From positions 1 to 64,000 of the forward strand of contig NZ_JAFV01000001.1 of NCBI RefSeq assembly GCF_000526315.1: a DNA stretch of 64,000 bases, given 5' to 3'. Every line of letters begins with the position of its first letter. The stretch's first letter is position 1. Positions 44,789-53,901 of the stretch are shown one piece after another. The notes beneath the pieces were generated by a model. It had not been told where the DNA came from and did not search any database. It saw only the letters and a list, made by a program, of their open reading frames with translations. Origin of the DNA: Methylopila sp. 73B (GTDB lineage: Bacteria > Pseudomonadota > Alphaproteobacteria > Rhizobiales > Methylopilaceae). A program made the position numbers and the translations under genes.

Positions 44789-45319
44789 ATGGCGCATTCA
44801 GTCGTCGGAACTGCGGAGCCCGCAGCGACCGGATGGCGGTTCAAGTTCGGGATCTTCATCTTTATTTTCGCCTTCGCGCTGTGGCTGCTGGTTCCGGTGG
44901 CCGCCACGACTGGCGCGTCGTCTGCGCGCGTCGCTGCGATCACCGGCGCAATCTTCGTCGCCAACAAGGTTCTGCTGCTGACCTGCATCGCCGTTATGGG
45001 CAAGACCGGCTTCCAGCATTTGAAGTCGCTCGTCTTCGGCTACGCCAAGGGCTTGGCGCCCAGCGGTCCTGTAGGTCCGACCCGGCATATCGTCGGGCTC
45101 GTGATGTTCTGCCTGCCGCTCATCTCTGCGATGCTCGAACCTTATGTCGACCACATCGCGCCGGGGCTGCGCCCGAATCTCTGGCAGCTCCAGGCGCTTG
45201 GCGACCTGATGCTGATCGCGAGCTTCTTCGTGCTCGGCGGCGACTTCTGGAACAAGGTCCGCGCTCTCTTCGTCCGCACCGCTAAGGTGGTCGATGTCGG
45301 CGCGACCGAGCCTTCGTAA
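44789..45319 (+). CDS. Small membrane protein with transporter-suffix-like domain
   Basis: A 176-residue protein with about four TM helices (KFGIFIFIFAFALWLLVPVA, ITGAIFVANKVLLLTCIAVM, IVGLVMFCLPLISAML, ALGDLMLIASFFVLGGDFWN). MGKTGFQHLKS after the second helix matches the transporter-suffix domain type, a small membrane module of unknown role. It is divergent from the HlyD gene (188 bp between), so the two may share regulation, although no operator is seen. Confidence 0.7.
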   Translation: MAHSVVGTAEPAATGWRFKFGIFIFIFAFALWLLVPVAATTGASSARVAAITGAIFVANKVLLLTCIAVMGKTGFQHLKSLVFGYAKGLAPSGPVGPTRHIVGLVMFCLPLISAMLEPYVDHIAPGLRPNLWQLQALGDLMLIASFFVLGGDFWNKVRALFVRTAKVVDVGATEPS

Positions 45320-45390
45320 GCGGAAGGGCGGCGGTTCATGAACGTCGCGGCGAAGGGCTGCGTCCGCCGACTGACCGTCAGGCGGCCGTG

Positions 45391-45621
45391 ATGAACGGCG
45401 CGCAGACCTACCGCCTCAGCCTCAGCCGCGGGTTCGGCCGCGTCGACGGTATGAAGGACATTCTAGCCGTCGACGATCGGGATGCGATTGATCAGGCGAC
45501 CGTGATCGTGAAATCTCAGATGGACGCCTATGGGGCGCAGCCCCAGGTCACCGTCCACATCCATCGCCCCGACGGCGCGGAAATCGCCGCATTCTCCGTC
45601 GCCGAACTCGCCGCAAGATGA
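45391..45621 (+). CDS. Small hypothetical protein
   Basis: A 76-residue soluble protein (TYRLSLSRGFGRVDGMKDIL, DRDAIDQATVIVKSQMDAYG, PQVTVHIHRPDGAEIAAFSV). The alternating beta/alpha pattern and short polar turns suggest a compact folded domain. A GTG one codon earlier could also start it. It is 37 bp upstream of the next gene and likely co-transcribed. No family recognised. Confidence 0.55.
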   Translation: MNGAQTYRLSLSRGFGRVDGMKDILAVDDRDAIDQATVIVKSQMDAYGAQPQVTVHIHRPDGAEIAAFSVAELAAR

Positions 45622-45658
45622 GACGGTCGCTTCTGGCTCGCTCAAGCCGGGAGGCGGA

Positions 45659-46159
45659 ATGACAGGACCGATCCAAGGCTATGCAGCGCCCGCGGAGCGG
45701 ACCGCGCGACGGTTCTGGTCGCTGTTCGCCATTCAGACCGCCGCCGTGTGCGCGCTGGTGTATCTGGCGTTGCCCGCTTTCGTCGCGATCGCCGACAGTC
45801 TCGGACACGCCGTCGAGTTGCCGCCGCACCGCTTAATCGGGATGGCGGCGGCGTTGACGGTTTTTCACGCGGCCTACTGGTCTCGCCTGCGTTGGGCGCC
45901 GATGCCGATCATGCCGAAAAATATTCTCCTGACCCACGCGTTCCTATTTCTCAATCGTCTGAGTTTTGTCTTCGCCGCGGCGTTTTTTTCACTTGTCTCG
46001 TTCAGGCACCTTCCAGCGCTCACGAGCTCGCCGGAGGTGTTCGCCATGGCGGCGCGCGGAGCGCTGCTGCTCGCCATGCTGTTCTCCTTGTTCTGCTATT
46101 CCTTGGAATTCGATCGGATTGGCAAGGCGATGGATGACGAGGCGGAAGACGGCCGATGA
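45659..46159 (+). CDS. Four-helix membrane protein, unknown
   Basis: A 166-residue inner-membrane protein from the ATG at 45659 (GGGAGGCGGA ribosome site). Predicted helices: LFAIQTAAVCALVYLALPAF, LIGMAAALTVFHAAYW, FLFLNRLSFVFAAAFFSLVS and AARGALLLAMLFSLFCYSLE. The tail is acidic (DDEAEDGR). No motif for a known transporter or enzyme was found. It follows the small hypothetical gene and may form a two-gene unit with it. Confidence 0.6.
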   Translation: MTGPIQGYAAPAERTARRFWSLFAIQTAAVCALVYLALPAFVAIADSLGHAVELPPHRLIGMAAALTVFHAAYWSRLRWAPMPIMPKNILLTHAFLFLNRLSFVFAAAFFSLVSFRHLPALTSSPEVFAMAARGALLLAMLFSLFCYSLEFDRIGKAMDDEAEDGR

Positions 46160-46450
46160 TGATCTATAGTTTCGAAAGATGAAGCATCACATCCTGTCTG
46201 AATCAGACGCGCATGCTCCAATTCGCCAAACGGTAAAAGGCATCCCGAGATGAATGCCTAAGAGCGGACTTTGCCGAGGGGCGCACAGAGTCAAAAGCCA
46301 ATCCGAGCATTCGCTGCCTGGCAGCAGACCTGAGGTCAGCTCCGGGTCAGCGGCAGCTCGCGCCGCCGCTGAGACGAGCGCGCTTCACCGCGGCGTAGCG
46401 GCTGGAAGCGGACCATGGCTGCGATTTGCCTCCGGCGATGCCCTCTATCG
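46160..46450. other. Intergenic region, nothing recognised
   Basis: 291 bp between the membrane-protein gene and the convergent integrase. The first 100 bp are AT-richer. No RNA gene, repeat or terminator could be supported. Confidence 0.4.
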
Positions 46451-47107
46451 CTAGCGCCGTTGTCGAGCCTTCGCCAAGCCTCGAAGCTCGAGCTCCTCGG
46501 ACAGCGCGAGGGCGTCGTCCACCTCAATGCCAAGGTAGCGGACCGTGCTTTCAAGCTTCCCATGACCCAAAAGCAACTGGCACGCTCTTAGGTTGCCGGT
46601 CTTCTTGTAAATCAGCGCCACCTTTGTGCGCCTCAGGCTGTGTTTGCCGTAAGCGGACGGCTCGAGGTCGATCATCCGCACCCATTTGTCTACCAGCCGA
46701 GCATATTGGCGCGTACCTATGCGCTGGCCCGGAGCGGTTCGGCTCGGGAAGAGCCAGTCGTCAGGACGCTCGCCTCTCACGCGAAGCCATGCCGCAAGCG
46801 CGTCTCTCGCAGGCTCAGTAATTTCGAACGGGACCGGTCGGCCGGTCTTCTGCTGTATGATCGTGGACCTTACGCGGATCGATGCGCCCATGGCGACGTC
46901 ACTGATCCGGAGCTTGACCAAGTCGCACCCGCGCAGTTTCGCGTCGAGGGCGCAGTTGAACATGGCGAGATCGCGGACTTGAGCGTTCGTCTTCAACTGC
47001 TGGCGGATCGCCCAGATGTGCTTCGGCTTCAACGGCGCTTTCGGGCCGATGAGCCGACCAGCGTTCCATGGCTTCTGAGGTAAGCGGAACAAGTCGGGCT
47101 GGCGCAT
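46451..47107 (-). CDS. Tyrosine-type site-specific recombinase/integrase
   Basis: A 218-residue integrase essentially made of the catalytic domain. The first Arg is near AKLRGCDLVKLRISD; the C-terminal HSLRRTKVALIYKKTGN, LLLGHGKLESTVRYLGIEV carries His-x-x-Arg, the LLGH motif and the Tyr nucleophile. It lacks a distinct SAM-like core-binding domain, as in several short integrases of rhizobial genomes. A strong AGGAGG ribosome site is shared with the truncated copy at 28694-28957. Probably active; its attachment site is not identified. Confidence 0.88.
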   Translation of the reverse strand: MRQPDLFRLPQKPWNAGRLIGPKAPLKPKHIWAIRQQLKTNAQVRDLAMFNCALDAKLRGCDLVKLRISDVAMGASIRVRSTIIQQKTGRPVPFEITEPARDALAAWLRVRGERPDDWLFPSRTAPGQRIGTRQYARLVDKWVRMIDLEPSAYGKHSLRRTKVALIYKKTGNLRACQLLLGHGKLESTVRYLGIEVDDALALSEELELRGLAKARQRR

Positions 47108-47170
47108 AGCCTCCTCCTAGAGGCGGCCCCTCAAAGGCAATCCTATACCCGTAACCGTTCGAGAAGCGCC

Positions 47171-48707
47171 GATTGCGTTGAAGAAGTCGGTTGCTTGGCG
47201 GGGCATCCGAGCTGACGGCCGGAAGACGAGCGGCCTTTCCTCTTTTCAGGCCGGGATCGGGCTCGGCGCTGGGACCATCTTTGCGAGCTTCCTGAGGTTT
47301 TGGGCAGTGGCGGCGAGCAGGAACTCGTCGCGGGCGCCGCATGGCCCTCGAAGGCGTAGCCTATCGAGCCGCAGGATGCGCTTCAGGTGCGCGAACAGCA
47401 TCTCGACCTTCTTCCGCTCACGCCGGGAGGCCGTGTAGGCGTCGGTCTTCGCAATGTCCCTCGCCATGTCGCGAGCGCCCTCGTGGATCGAGCGAGGGAT
47501 CTTCCGGGCCGGCGCGTTTGGGCAGCACTGCGGTTTCAGGGAGCAGGCGTCGCAGTCGAACTTGCTCGCGCGGTAGCGCATCATGCCGTCGTCGTCGACG
47601 AGCGGAGCCGAGGTTCGGTAGACCCTCTGGCGAGGTCTCAGTTCGTTCCCGGCCGGGCAGGTGTAAAGATCGCGGTCATGATCATAAGGGAAGTCGGAGC
47701 GACTGAACGTGCCATCGGTCCGGGCGCTCTTGTCGAACACGGGAATGTGCGGCTCGATCCCGCGATCATGGACCAGCCAGGCGAGCATCTCGGCCGAGCC
47801 ATAGGCGCTGTCGGCGGCGAGCCGCTCGGGCCAGAGCCCGAAGCGGTCCTGGGCCCGCTCAACCATCGTTCGCGCGGCGCCGACCTCGGCCTGCCGGATC
47901 GCGCGGCTGGGCTCGACGTCGACGATCACCGCGTGGTCGAGGTCGATCAGGTAGTTGGTCGCGTAGGCGAAGAAGGCGTGGCCCTTGTGTGCGCCGGTCC
48001 ACTGCGCGGCCGGATCCGACCGCGACACGAACTTCGGCCGGGTCTCGCTCGCCGCGCCCCAGGCCGCATCGTCAAGCGTGTCGAGGTACTCGCGGACTGA
48101 GCGCCGCGTCGCGGCCAACTCTTCCCAGTCGACCTCGTCCGTGCCGTCCGCCGAGCGCTGACGGTTGGCGTCGGCCCGGATCAGGCTGGCGTCGACCGCG
48201 AAGCCGTCGCCGCCCACAAGCCCCTCAGCCATGCAGCGCCGGACGACCGTCTCGAACAGCTTGCGCAGCAGGTCGCTGTCGCGGAAGCGGCCATGGCGGT
48301 TCTTCGAGAAGGTCGAGTGGTCCGGCACGTCGCCGTCGAGGCCGAGCCGGCAGAACCAGCGATAGGCGAGGTTCAGATGAACCTCCTCGCACAGTCGCCG
48401 CTCAGACCGGACGCCGAAGCAGTAGCCGACCAGCAGCATCCGGATCAGCAACTCCGGGTCGATCGAAGGACGACCGGTCGAGCTATAGAAGGGAGCCAGA
48501 TCCCGCCGCACCTCTGACAGGTCGACGAACCGGTCGATCGCCCTCAGCAGGTGGTCTTGCGGCACATGCCGCTCGATAGAGAACTCATAGAACAGCGCCG
48601 CCTGGTCGACCTGCCGCTCGCCCATCATCGCCGTTGCCCTCCGCTCATCGAGCTGAGTGAATCAGCGGCGGCGCCTCGCTTCAACGACGGAGTTTTTCAA
48701 CGGAATC
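47171..48707 (-). mobile_element. IS1182-family insertion sequence, copy 1
   Basis: The left end reads GATTGCGTTGAAGAAGTCGG (47171) and the right end, reverse-complemented, GATTCCGTTGAAAAACTCCG (to 48707): imperfect terminal inverted repeats matching at 16 of 20 positions. About 1.54 kb with one transposase. An inverted, slightly diverged copy begins at 62562. No target-site duplication was evident. Confidence 0.8.
47246..48628 (-). CDS. IS1182-family transposase, copy 1
   Basis: A 460-residue DDE transposase. N-terminal domain with DLSEVRRDLAPFYSSTGRPS and DPELLIRMLLVGYCFGVRSE, DHSTFSKNRHGRFRDSDLLR, then the catalytic part (GGDGFAVDASLIRADANRQR, ERLAADSAYGSAEMLAWLV) and a Cys-rich stretch (CDACSLKPQCCPN) followed by RRERKKVEMLFAHLKRILRL. 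Full length and apparently intact. Nearly identical to the copy at 62.6 kb apart from about 16 substitutions. Confidence 0.93.
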   Translation of the reverse strand: MMGERQVDQAALFYEFSIERHVPQDHLLRAIDRFVDLSEVRRDLAPFYSSTGRPSIDPELLIRMLLVGYCFGVRSERRLCEEVHLNLAYRWFCRLGLDGDVPDHSTFSKNRHGRFRDSDLLRKLFETVVRRCMAEGLVGGDGFAVDASLIRADANRQRSADGTDEVDWEELAATRRSVREYLDTLDDAAWGAASETRPKFVSRSDPAAQWTGAHKGHAFFAYATNYLIDLDHAVIVDVEPSRAIRQAEVGAARTMVERAQDRFGLWPERLAADSAYGSAEMLAWLVHDRGIEPHIPVFDKSARTDGTFSRSDFPYDHDRDLYTCPAGNELRPRQRVYRTSAPLVDDDGMMRYRASKFDCDACSLKPQCCPNAPARKIPRSIHEGARDMARDIAKTDAYTASRRERKKVEMLFAHLKRILRLDRLRLRGPCGARDEFLLAATAQNLRKLAKMVPAPSPIPA

Positions 48708-49020
48708 CGCCAAAAGCGGACCTTGTCTGTCAGCCTATTAATGGACATTCTCATGAAGAGATGGACCACAAGGCGGCTTACGCTAGGGCGCTAAGCTCGT
48801 GTGCATTCGCCGCGAAGCTCAAGCAAGGACCTTGTCGCGGAGTTGGCGGAACCGGTTTGCGCCCTGCCTGACGGCGATCCGACGGCCGACGCGCCTCTTT
48901 CGATCGATGGCGGGTTCGCGACGCCGATAGAAAGGTGCTACGCTCGAACATCGCTTGCGACGCTTTTGGCTGTCGGCGACTGAGAGACCTGAGCGCTCCC
49001 GCCCATCCTGGGAGGCGCAC
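48708..49020. other. Region between IS1182 and cytochrome c gene
   Basis: 313 bp. A plus frame ending at about 48983 reads DLVAELAEPVCALPDGDPTA and then SIDGGFATPIERCYARTS, which has a protein-like look but no start signal or family. It may be the tail of a gene lost when the IS arrived. The 40 bp before the cytochrome gene contain a GGGAGG ribosome site. Confidence 0.35.
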
Positions 49021-49368
49021 ATGACCAAGTTTCATTTCGATCGCACGCTCGCGTACGCGTTATTCGTGGTCGGCGGCGCTTTACTTGCAGCGACGCCTGT
49101 CGCCGGCGACGAGATGACCGCGTCCGTGGAGCGCGGCGGACACATCGCGCAGGACAACTGCGCAACGTGTCACGCCATCGGAACCTCGGGAAACAGCCCG
49201 CTCGACGGGGCGCCTCCGTTCCGTACGCTCCACAACAGCTATCCGGTTGAGCAGCTTGGCGAGCTCTTCATCGAAGGAGTCGCCGGCCCGCACTCCGCCA
49301 TGCCTGAGTTCCACCTGGATCAGGATGAGAGCAACGACATGGTCGCCTACCTCAAATCACTTGAGTAA
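49021..49368 (+). CDS. Small periplasmic c-type cytochrome
   Basis: A 115-residue cytochrome c. The signal peptide (LAYALFVVGGALLAATPVAG) is followed by RGGHIAQDNCATCHAIGTSG with one CxxCH heme site and GPHSAMPEFHLDQDE, whose Met is the likely sixth ligand. The size and motif suit a class I monoheme cytochrome that shuttles electrons in the periplasm. The ATG at 49021 is preceded by GGGAGGCGCAC. It is separated from the phosphoketolase by about 100 bp; a link between the two is not obvious. Confidence 0.88.
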   Translation: MTKFHFDRTLAYALFVVGGALLAATPVAGDEMTASVERGGHIAQDNCATCHAIGTSGNSPLDGAPPFRTLHNSYPVEQLGELFIEGVAGPHSAMPEFHLDQDESNDMVAYLKSLE

Positions 49369-49469
49369 CAACACATGCCATTGAGCGCCTTCAATCCGCC
49401 GCTCATAGCGAGATTTATTTGTCATGATTGCATGCTTACGATGCATATTATGATGGCAGTACATTGAAT

Positions 49470-51898
49470 ATGGCCTCTAGGGATCATTCATCATCGCAAT
49501 CTTCCAAAACACTTCGGCTTGCCCGCTCGACGCCTCGGAAGTCGATCTCATCGACCGCTATTGGCGCGCCGCGAATTTCCTGTCGGTCGGGCAGATCTAC
49601 CTGCTCGACAACCCGCTGTTGCGCGCGCCGCTTCAGGCGCATCACGTCAAGTCGCGGCTGCTCGGCCACTGGGGCACGACGCCGGGGCTGAACTTCGTCT
49701 ACGTCCATCTCAACCGGCTGATCCAAGCCCGCGAGCTCAGCGTGCTCTATGTCTGCGGCCCCGGCCACGGCGGACCGGGCATGGTCGCGAACACCTATCT
49801 GGAAGGCTCGTACAGCGAGACCTATCCGGACATCTCGCGCGACGCCGAAGGGCTTCGGAAGCTGTTCCGGCAGTTCTCCTTTCCGGGAGGGATCCCGAGC
49901 CACGCGGCGCCCGAGACGCCCGGATCGATTCACGAGGGCGGCGAACTCGGCTACGCGCTGGTCCACGCCTTCGGCGCCGCTTTCGACAACCCCGAGCTGA
50001 TCGTCGCCTGTGTCGTCGGAGACGGCGAAGCCGAGACCGGGCCGCTCGCGGCCTCGTGGCACTCGAACAAGTTCCTGGACCCGGTCCGCGACGGCGCGGT
50101 TCTGCCGATCCTGCACCTGAACGGCTACAAGATCGCCAACCCGACGCTGCTCGCGCGCATGGACGAGGACGAACTGCGGAGCCTGTTCGTCGGCTATGGC
50201 TATGAGCCGGTGTTCGTCGAGGGCGACGAGCCGGTGGCGATGCACCAACTCATGGCCGGCGCGCTCGACGGCGTCGCCGATCGCATCCACGCCATTCAGG
50301 CCGAGGCGCGGGCCGCCGGGGCCGCGATCAGCCGGCCGCGCTGGCCGATGATCATCCTGCGCAGTCCAAAGGGCTGGACTGGCCCGAACGAGGTCGACGG
50401 CAAGAAGGTCGAGGACTTCTGGCGCTCGCATCAGGTGCCGATCGCGAACGCCCACGGCGACGCGGCCCATCTGAAGCTGCTCGAGACCTGGATGAAGAGC
50501 TACGAGCCTGAGACCCTGTTCGACGGCGACGGGCGTCTGCGGCCGGAACTCCATGCGCTGGCCCCCGTCGGCGACCGGCGCATGGGCGCCAACCCTCACG
50601 CCAACGGCGGCCTGCTGAAGCGCGAGCTCAAGATGCCGGACTATCGCCAGCACGCCATCGACGTTCCCGCGCCCGGCGCGGTCGACGCCGAGGCGACCCG
50701 TGTGATGGGCGGCTTCCTGCGGGACGTCGTTTGGATGAACGCCGACGCCCGGAATTTCCGCATCATGGGCCCGGACGAAACGGCCTCCAACCGGCTGGAC
50801 GCCGTGTTTGACGTGACGGAGCGCGTCTGGATGGAGGCGGTCGAGCCGTATGACGTCCATCTCGCGCAGGACGGCCGCGTGATGGAGGTCCTGAGCGAGC
50901 ACCTCTGCCAGGGCTGGCTTGAGGGCTACCTGCTCACCGGCCGGCACGGGCTGCTCTCCTGCTACGAGGCCTTCATCCACATCGTGGATTCAATGGTGAA
51001 CCAGCACGCCAAGTGGCTGAAGGTCTCGCGCGCTCTGCCATGGCGACGGCCGGTGGCCTCGCTGAACTATCTGCTGACGTCCCATGTCTGGCAGCAGGAC
51101 CACAACGGCTTCAGCCACCAGGATCCCGGCTTCGTCGATCTGGTCGCGAACAAGAAGGCCGACATCGCCCGGATCTACTTCCCGCCGGACGCCAACTGCC
51201 TGCTCTGGGTGACGGGCCACTGCCTCAGAACCTATGATCGGATCAACGTCATCGTCGCGGGCAAGGCCCCCGCGCCGCAGTGGCTTGACGCCGACGAGGC
51301 CGCGCTGCACTGCGCCGCCGGCGCCGGCATCTGGGGATGGGCGGGAAGCGAGGCGGAGGGGCTCGAGCCCGACGTCGTGATGGCCTGCTGCGGCGACGTG
51401 CCGACCATCGAGACGCTCGCGGCCGCGGCGCTGCTCCGCGCCGCGCTGCCGGAACTGCGGATCCGCGTGATCAACATCGTCGATCTCATGACGCTACAGG
51501 GTCAGGATCAGCACCCGCACGGCTTCGACGACCCCACGTTCGACGGGATGTTCACGACGACGAAGCCCGTGATCTTCGCCTATCACGGCTACCCCCATCT
51601 TATTCACCGCCTGACCTACAACCGCGCCAATCACGGCCGCATGCACGTCCGCGGCTACATGGAGGAAGGCACGACCACGACGCCGTTCGACATGCTGGTG
51701 ATGAACGGCCTCGACCGTTTTCATCTGGCGATCGACGTCATCGAGCGGGTGCCGGGCCTCGGCGTGGCGGCGGCCGGCGTCGCGCAAGGGTTCCGCGACC
51801 GCCTGATGGCCCACGCCGCCTACATCCGCGAGCACGGGCAGGACATGCCCGAGATCCTCGATTGGACATGGCCCCAGTCGATCCCCGCGAATGGCTGA
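49470..51898 (+). CDS. xfp: Phosphoketolase, with apparent 5' frameshift
   Basis: Thiamine-diphosphate enzyme that splits xylulose-5-P or fructose-6-P with phosphate to acetyl-P plus glyceraldehyde-3-P or erythrose-4-P. Landmarks: [40 protein letters not shown], the ThDP motif [20 protein letters not shown], and [14 protein letters not shown]. The frame is protein-like from 49481 ([20 protein letters not shown]), but no ATG/GTG/TTG precedes it before TTG 49619. An ATG at 49470 in another frame would join it if one A were added to the run at 49507-49510. With that the protein has about 809 residues, near family length. It is coupled to ackA. Confidence 0.88.
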
Positions 51899-53072
51899 CG
51901 TCATCCTCGTCCTGAACGCCGGCTCCTCAAGCCTGAAGTTCGGCCTTTACGAGATCGGGGATGGCGATGAGCCGCAGGCGCGGAGCAAGGGTCAGGTCGA
52001 GGACATCGACGAGGCGCCGCGCCTCGTCGTGAAGGACGCGGCCGGAGCCACCGTAGCCGATGAGCCATGGCCGGACGGAGCGGCGCAACCAGGCGCCTCA
52101 GTGTCGAAGTTGATCGCCTGGATCGAAGGCGGTCTCGGAACCGACACGCTCGTCGCGGCCGGCCACCGCATCGTCCACGGCGGCCGGGAGTTCAGCGCGC
52201 CCTGCCGGTTGGATGACCGGACGATCGAGGCTCTCGAAGCGCTGACGCCGCTCGCGCCGCTGCACCAGCCAAAGAGCCTCGCGCCGGTGCGCGCGCTGAA
52301 ACGCCTGCGGCCGGATTTGCCCCAGTTCGGCTGCTTCGACACGGCGTTCCACCATCGCCTCGAGCCTCCCGTCAGCCGCTACGCGATCCCTCGCGCCTGG
52401 GAGGAAAGGGGCGTCCGCCGCTACGGCTTCCACGGGCTGTCCTACGAGCACGTCGCGCATCGCCTCGACCGGATGTCGCCGGACCTGTCGGCGAAGCGCA
52501 CGGTCGTCGCTCATCTCGGGAACGGCGCCAGCCTGTGCGCCATGCGCCACGGGAGGAGCGTCGACACCTCGATGGGCTTCACGGCGCTCGACGGGCTGAT
52601 GATGGGCACCCGGTGTGGCGCGATCGATCCCGGCGTGCTGCTCTACCTCCAGCGGACCGGCGGCCTTTCGGTCGCGGAGGTGGAGCGCCTGCTCTATCGC
52701 GAGTCCGGCCTGCTCGGCGTCTCCGGCGTCTCCTCGGACATGCAGACGCTGCTCCAAAGCGGCGATCCCCATGCCGCGGAGGCCGTCGACCTCTTCGTTC
52801 ACATGGCGGTTCGAGAGATCGCCGCGATGGCCGCTTCGCTGGAGGGGCTTGAGTGCCTCGTGTTCACCGGCGGGATCGGCGAGCGTTCGGCCGAAGTGCG
52901 GTTGAGGATCTGCGACAGGCTGGGTTGGCTCGGCGTCCGGATCGACCGGGCCGCGAACCTCTTGAACGCAGAGCGGATCCAGACCTCTGACAGCCTGTCC
53001 AAAATCCTCGTGATCGCCGCGGACGAGGAAGCGGCGATGGTCCGGCGCGTGCGACCTCTGGCCTGTCGCTGA
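51891..53072 (+). CDS. ackA: Acetate kinase
   Basis: Converts acetyl-phosphate and ADP to acetate and ATP; 393 residues (family about 400). Motifs: [17 protein letters not shown]-like start ([16 protein letters not shown]), [16 protein letters not shown] region, [57 protein letters not shown], and [14 protein letters not shown]. The start overlaps the phosphoketolase stop by 8 bp, so the pair forms a short route from sugar phosphates to acetate plus ATP without carbon loss as CO2. Phosphotransacetylase is not in the window. Confidence 0.95.
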   Translation: MADVILVLNAGSSSLKFGLYEIGDGDEPQARSKGQVEDIDEAPRLVVKDAAGATVADEPWPDGAAQPGASVSKLIAWIEGGLGTDTLVAAGHRIVHGGREFSAPCRLDDRTIEALEALTPLAPLHQPKSLAPVRALKRLRPDLPQFGCFDTAFHHRLEPPVSRYAIPRAWEERGVRRYGFHGLSYEHVAHRLDRMSPDLSAKRTVVAHLGNGASLCAMRHGRSVDTSMGFTALDGLMMGTRCGAIDPGVLLYLQRTGGLSVAEVERLLYRESGLLGVSGVSSDMQTLLQSGDPHAAEAVDLFVHMAVREIAAMAASLEGLECLVFTGGIGERSAEVRLRICDRLGWLGVRIDRAANLLNAERIQTSDSLSKILVIAADEEAAMVRRVRPLACR

Positions 53073-53214
53073 GAGCCAAGCATCGCGGTTGGCGGGGCGC
53101 CCCAGCCTGCTCACATCAGCATGGCCACGCTCTCCTTCATAGAGCGGGTCAAGAGGGTGCGTCTGTCGCGAAATCGTCGGGGACAGGCGGGTTGGATGAC
53201 TGCTATGCCGGCCC

Positions 53215-53460
53215 ATGGCGACCGAGATGATTCACATCGTACTGACCTGGAGCGCCGACAAGCGCGGCAAGCTGCGGGCGGAAACGCCCATGAAATTCAA
53301 GACCGCAGCGGAAGCCAGGGGCCGGGCCGAACGATCGGAAAGCCGCTTCGCGGGCGTCGTCGCGCTGAGCCAGGGCTACGACGTCGACACCGAGCAGGCC
53401 GACGAGAACCCTGTGGTGCTGTTCCGAGCCGGCCGGACGCCGGCGGAGTTCGACGAGTGA
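53215..53460 (+). CDS. Small hypothetical protein
   Basis: An 81-residue soluble protein (MIHIVLTWSADKRGKLRAET, FKTAAEARGRAERSESRFAG, VVALSQGYDVDTEQADENPV). The pattern of strand, helix, strand suggests a compact fold. The stop overlaps a second small gene by 4 bp (GTGA). No family recognised. The style is that of small orphan proteins common in Methylobacterium-like genomes, but this is only an impression. Confidence 0.55.
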   Translation: MATEMIHIVLTWSADKRGKLRAETPMKFKTAAEARGRAERSESRFAGVVALSQGYDVDTEQADENPVVLFRAGRTPAEFDE

Positions 53461-53639
53461 GGCCCTCGCACGACATCGTCGATATCCTCAGGGCCGCGGC
53501 CGCGATGACGGGAGACCTGACGCCCGCCGAGACGTCGCAGTTGTTTCAGGATGCGGCCCAGATGATCGAGTCACTCAGGGCGCTCGTGAACGTTCAGAAT
53601 GAGCTTCTTGAAGACGGCACGTCGGCGGGAAGTTCCTGA
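53457..53639 (+). CDS. Tiny helical protein coupled to the preceding gene
   Basis: A 60-residue ORF with GTG start overlapping the preceding stop. HDIVDILRAAAAMTGDLTPA and SQLFQDAAQMIESLRALVNV predict two amphipathic helices and an acidic end (LLEDGTSAGSS). The 4-bp overlap is the main evidence that it is translated. Function is unknown; a complex with the 81-residue neighbour is possible. Confidence 0.45.
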   Translation: MRPSHDIVDILRAAAAMTGDLTPAETSQLFQDAAQMIESLRALVNVQNELLEDGTSAGSS

Positions 53640-53901
53640 CGCGAAGATATGGCGCAGACTTCTGGTTTCGCGTTTGGACGGGAATTCAGCAGAGTCAACG
53701 ACCCAATTGCTGTCCAAGTGAGATTTATCCCGCAATCGCCGTATCAATCCGGCATGCTTGCGTCCATTTTGGGGGTGACGCGTCTGTGCGCGGCCACACC
53801 GAAAGCAGTCCGTTTCTCCTGTCAGAGCCGGCCAGGGCTTTCGATCCGACAGGACACGGGACGGCTCGCCTCGTGCTCAGGTCGGCGCCAAAGGGGCGCC
53901 T

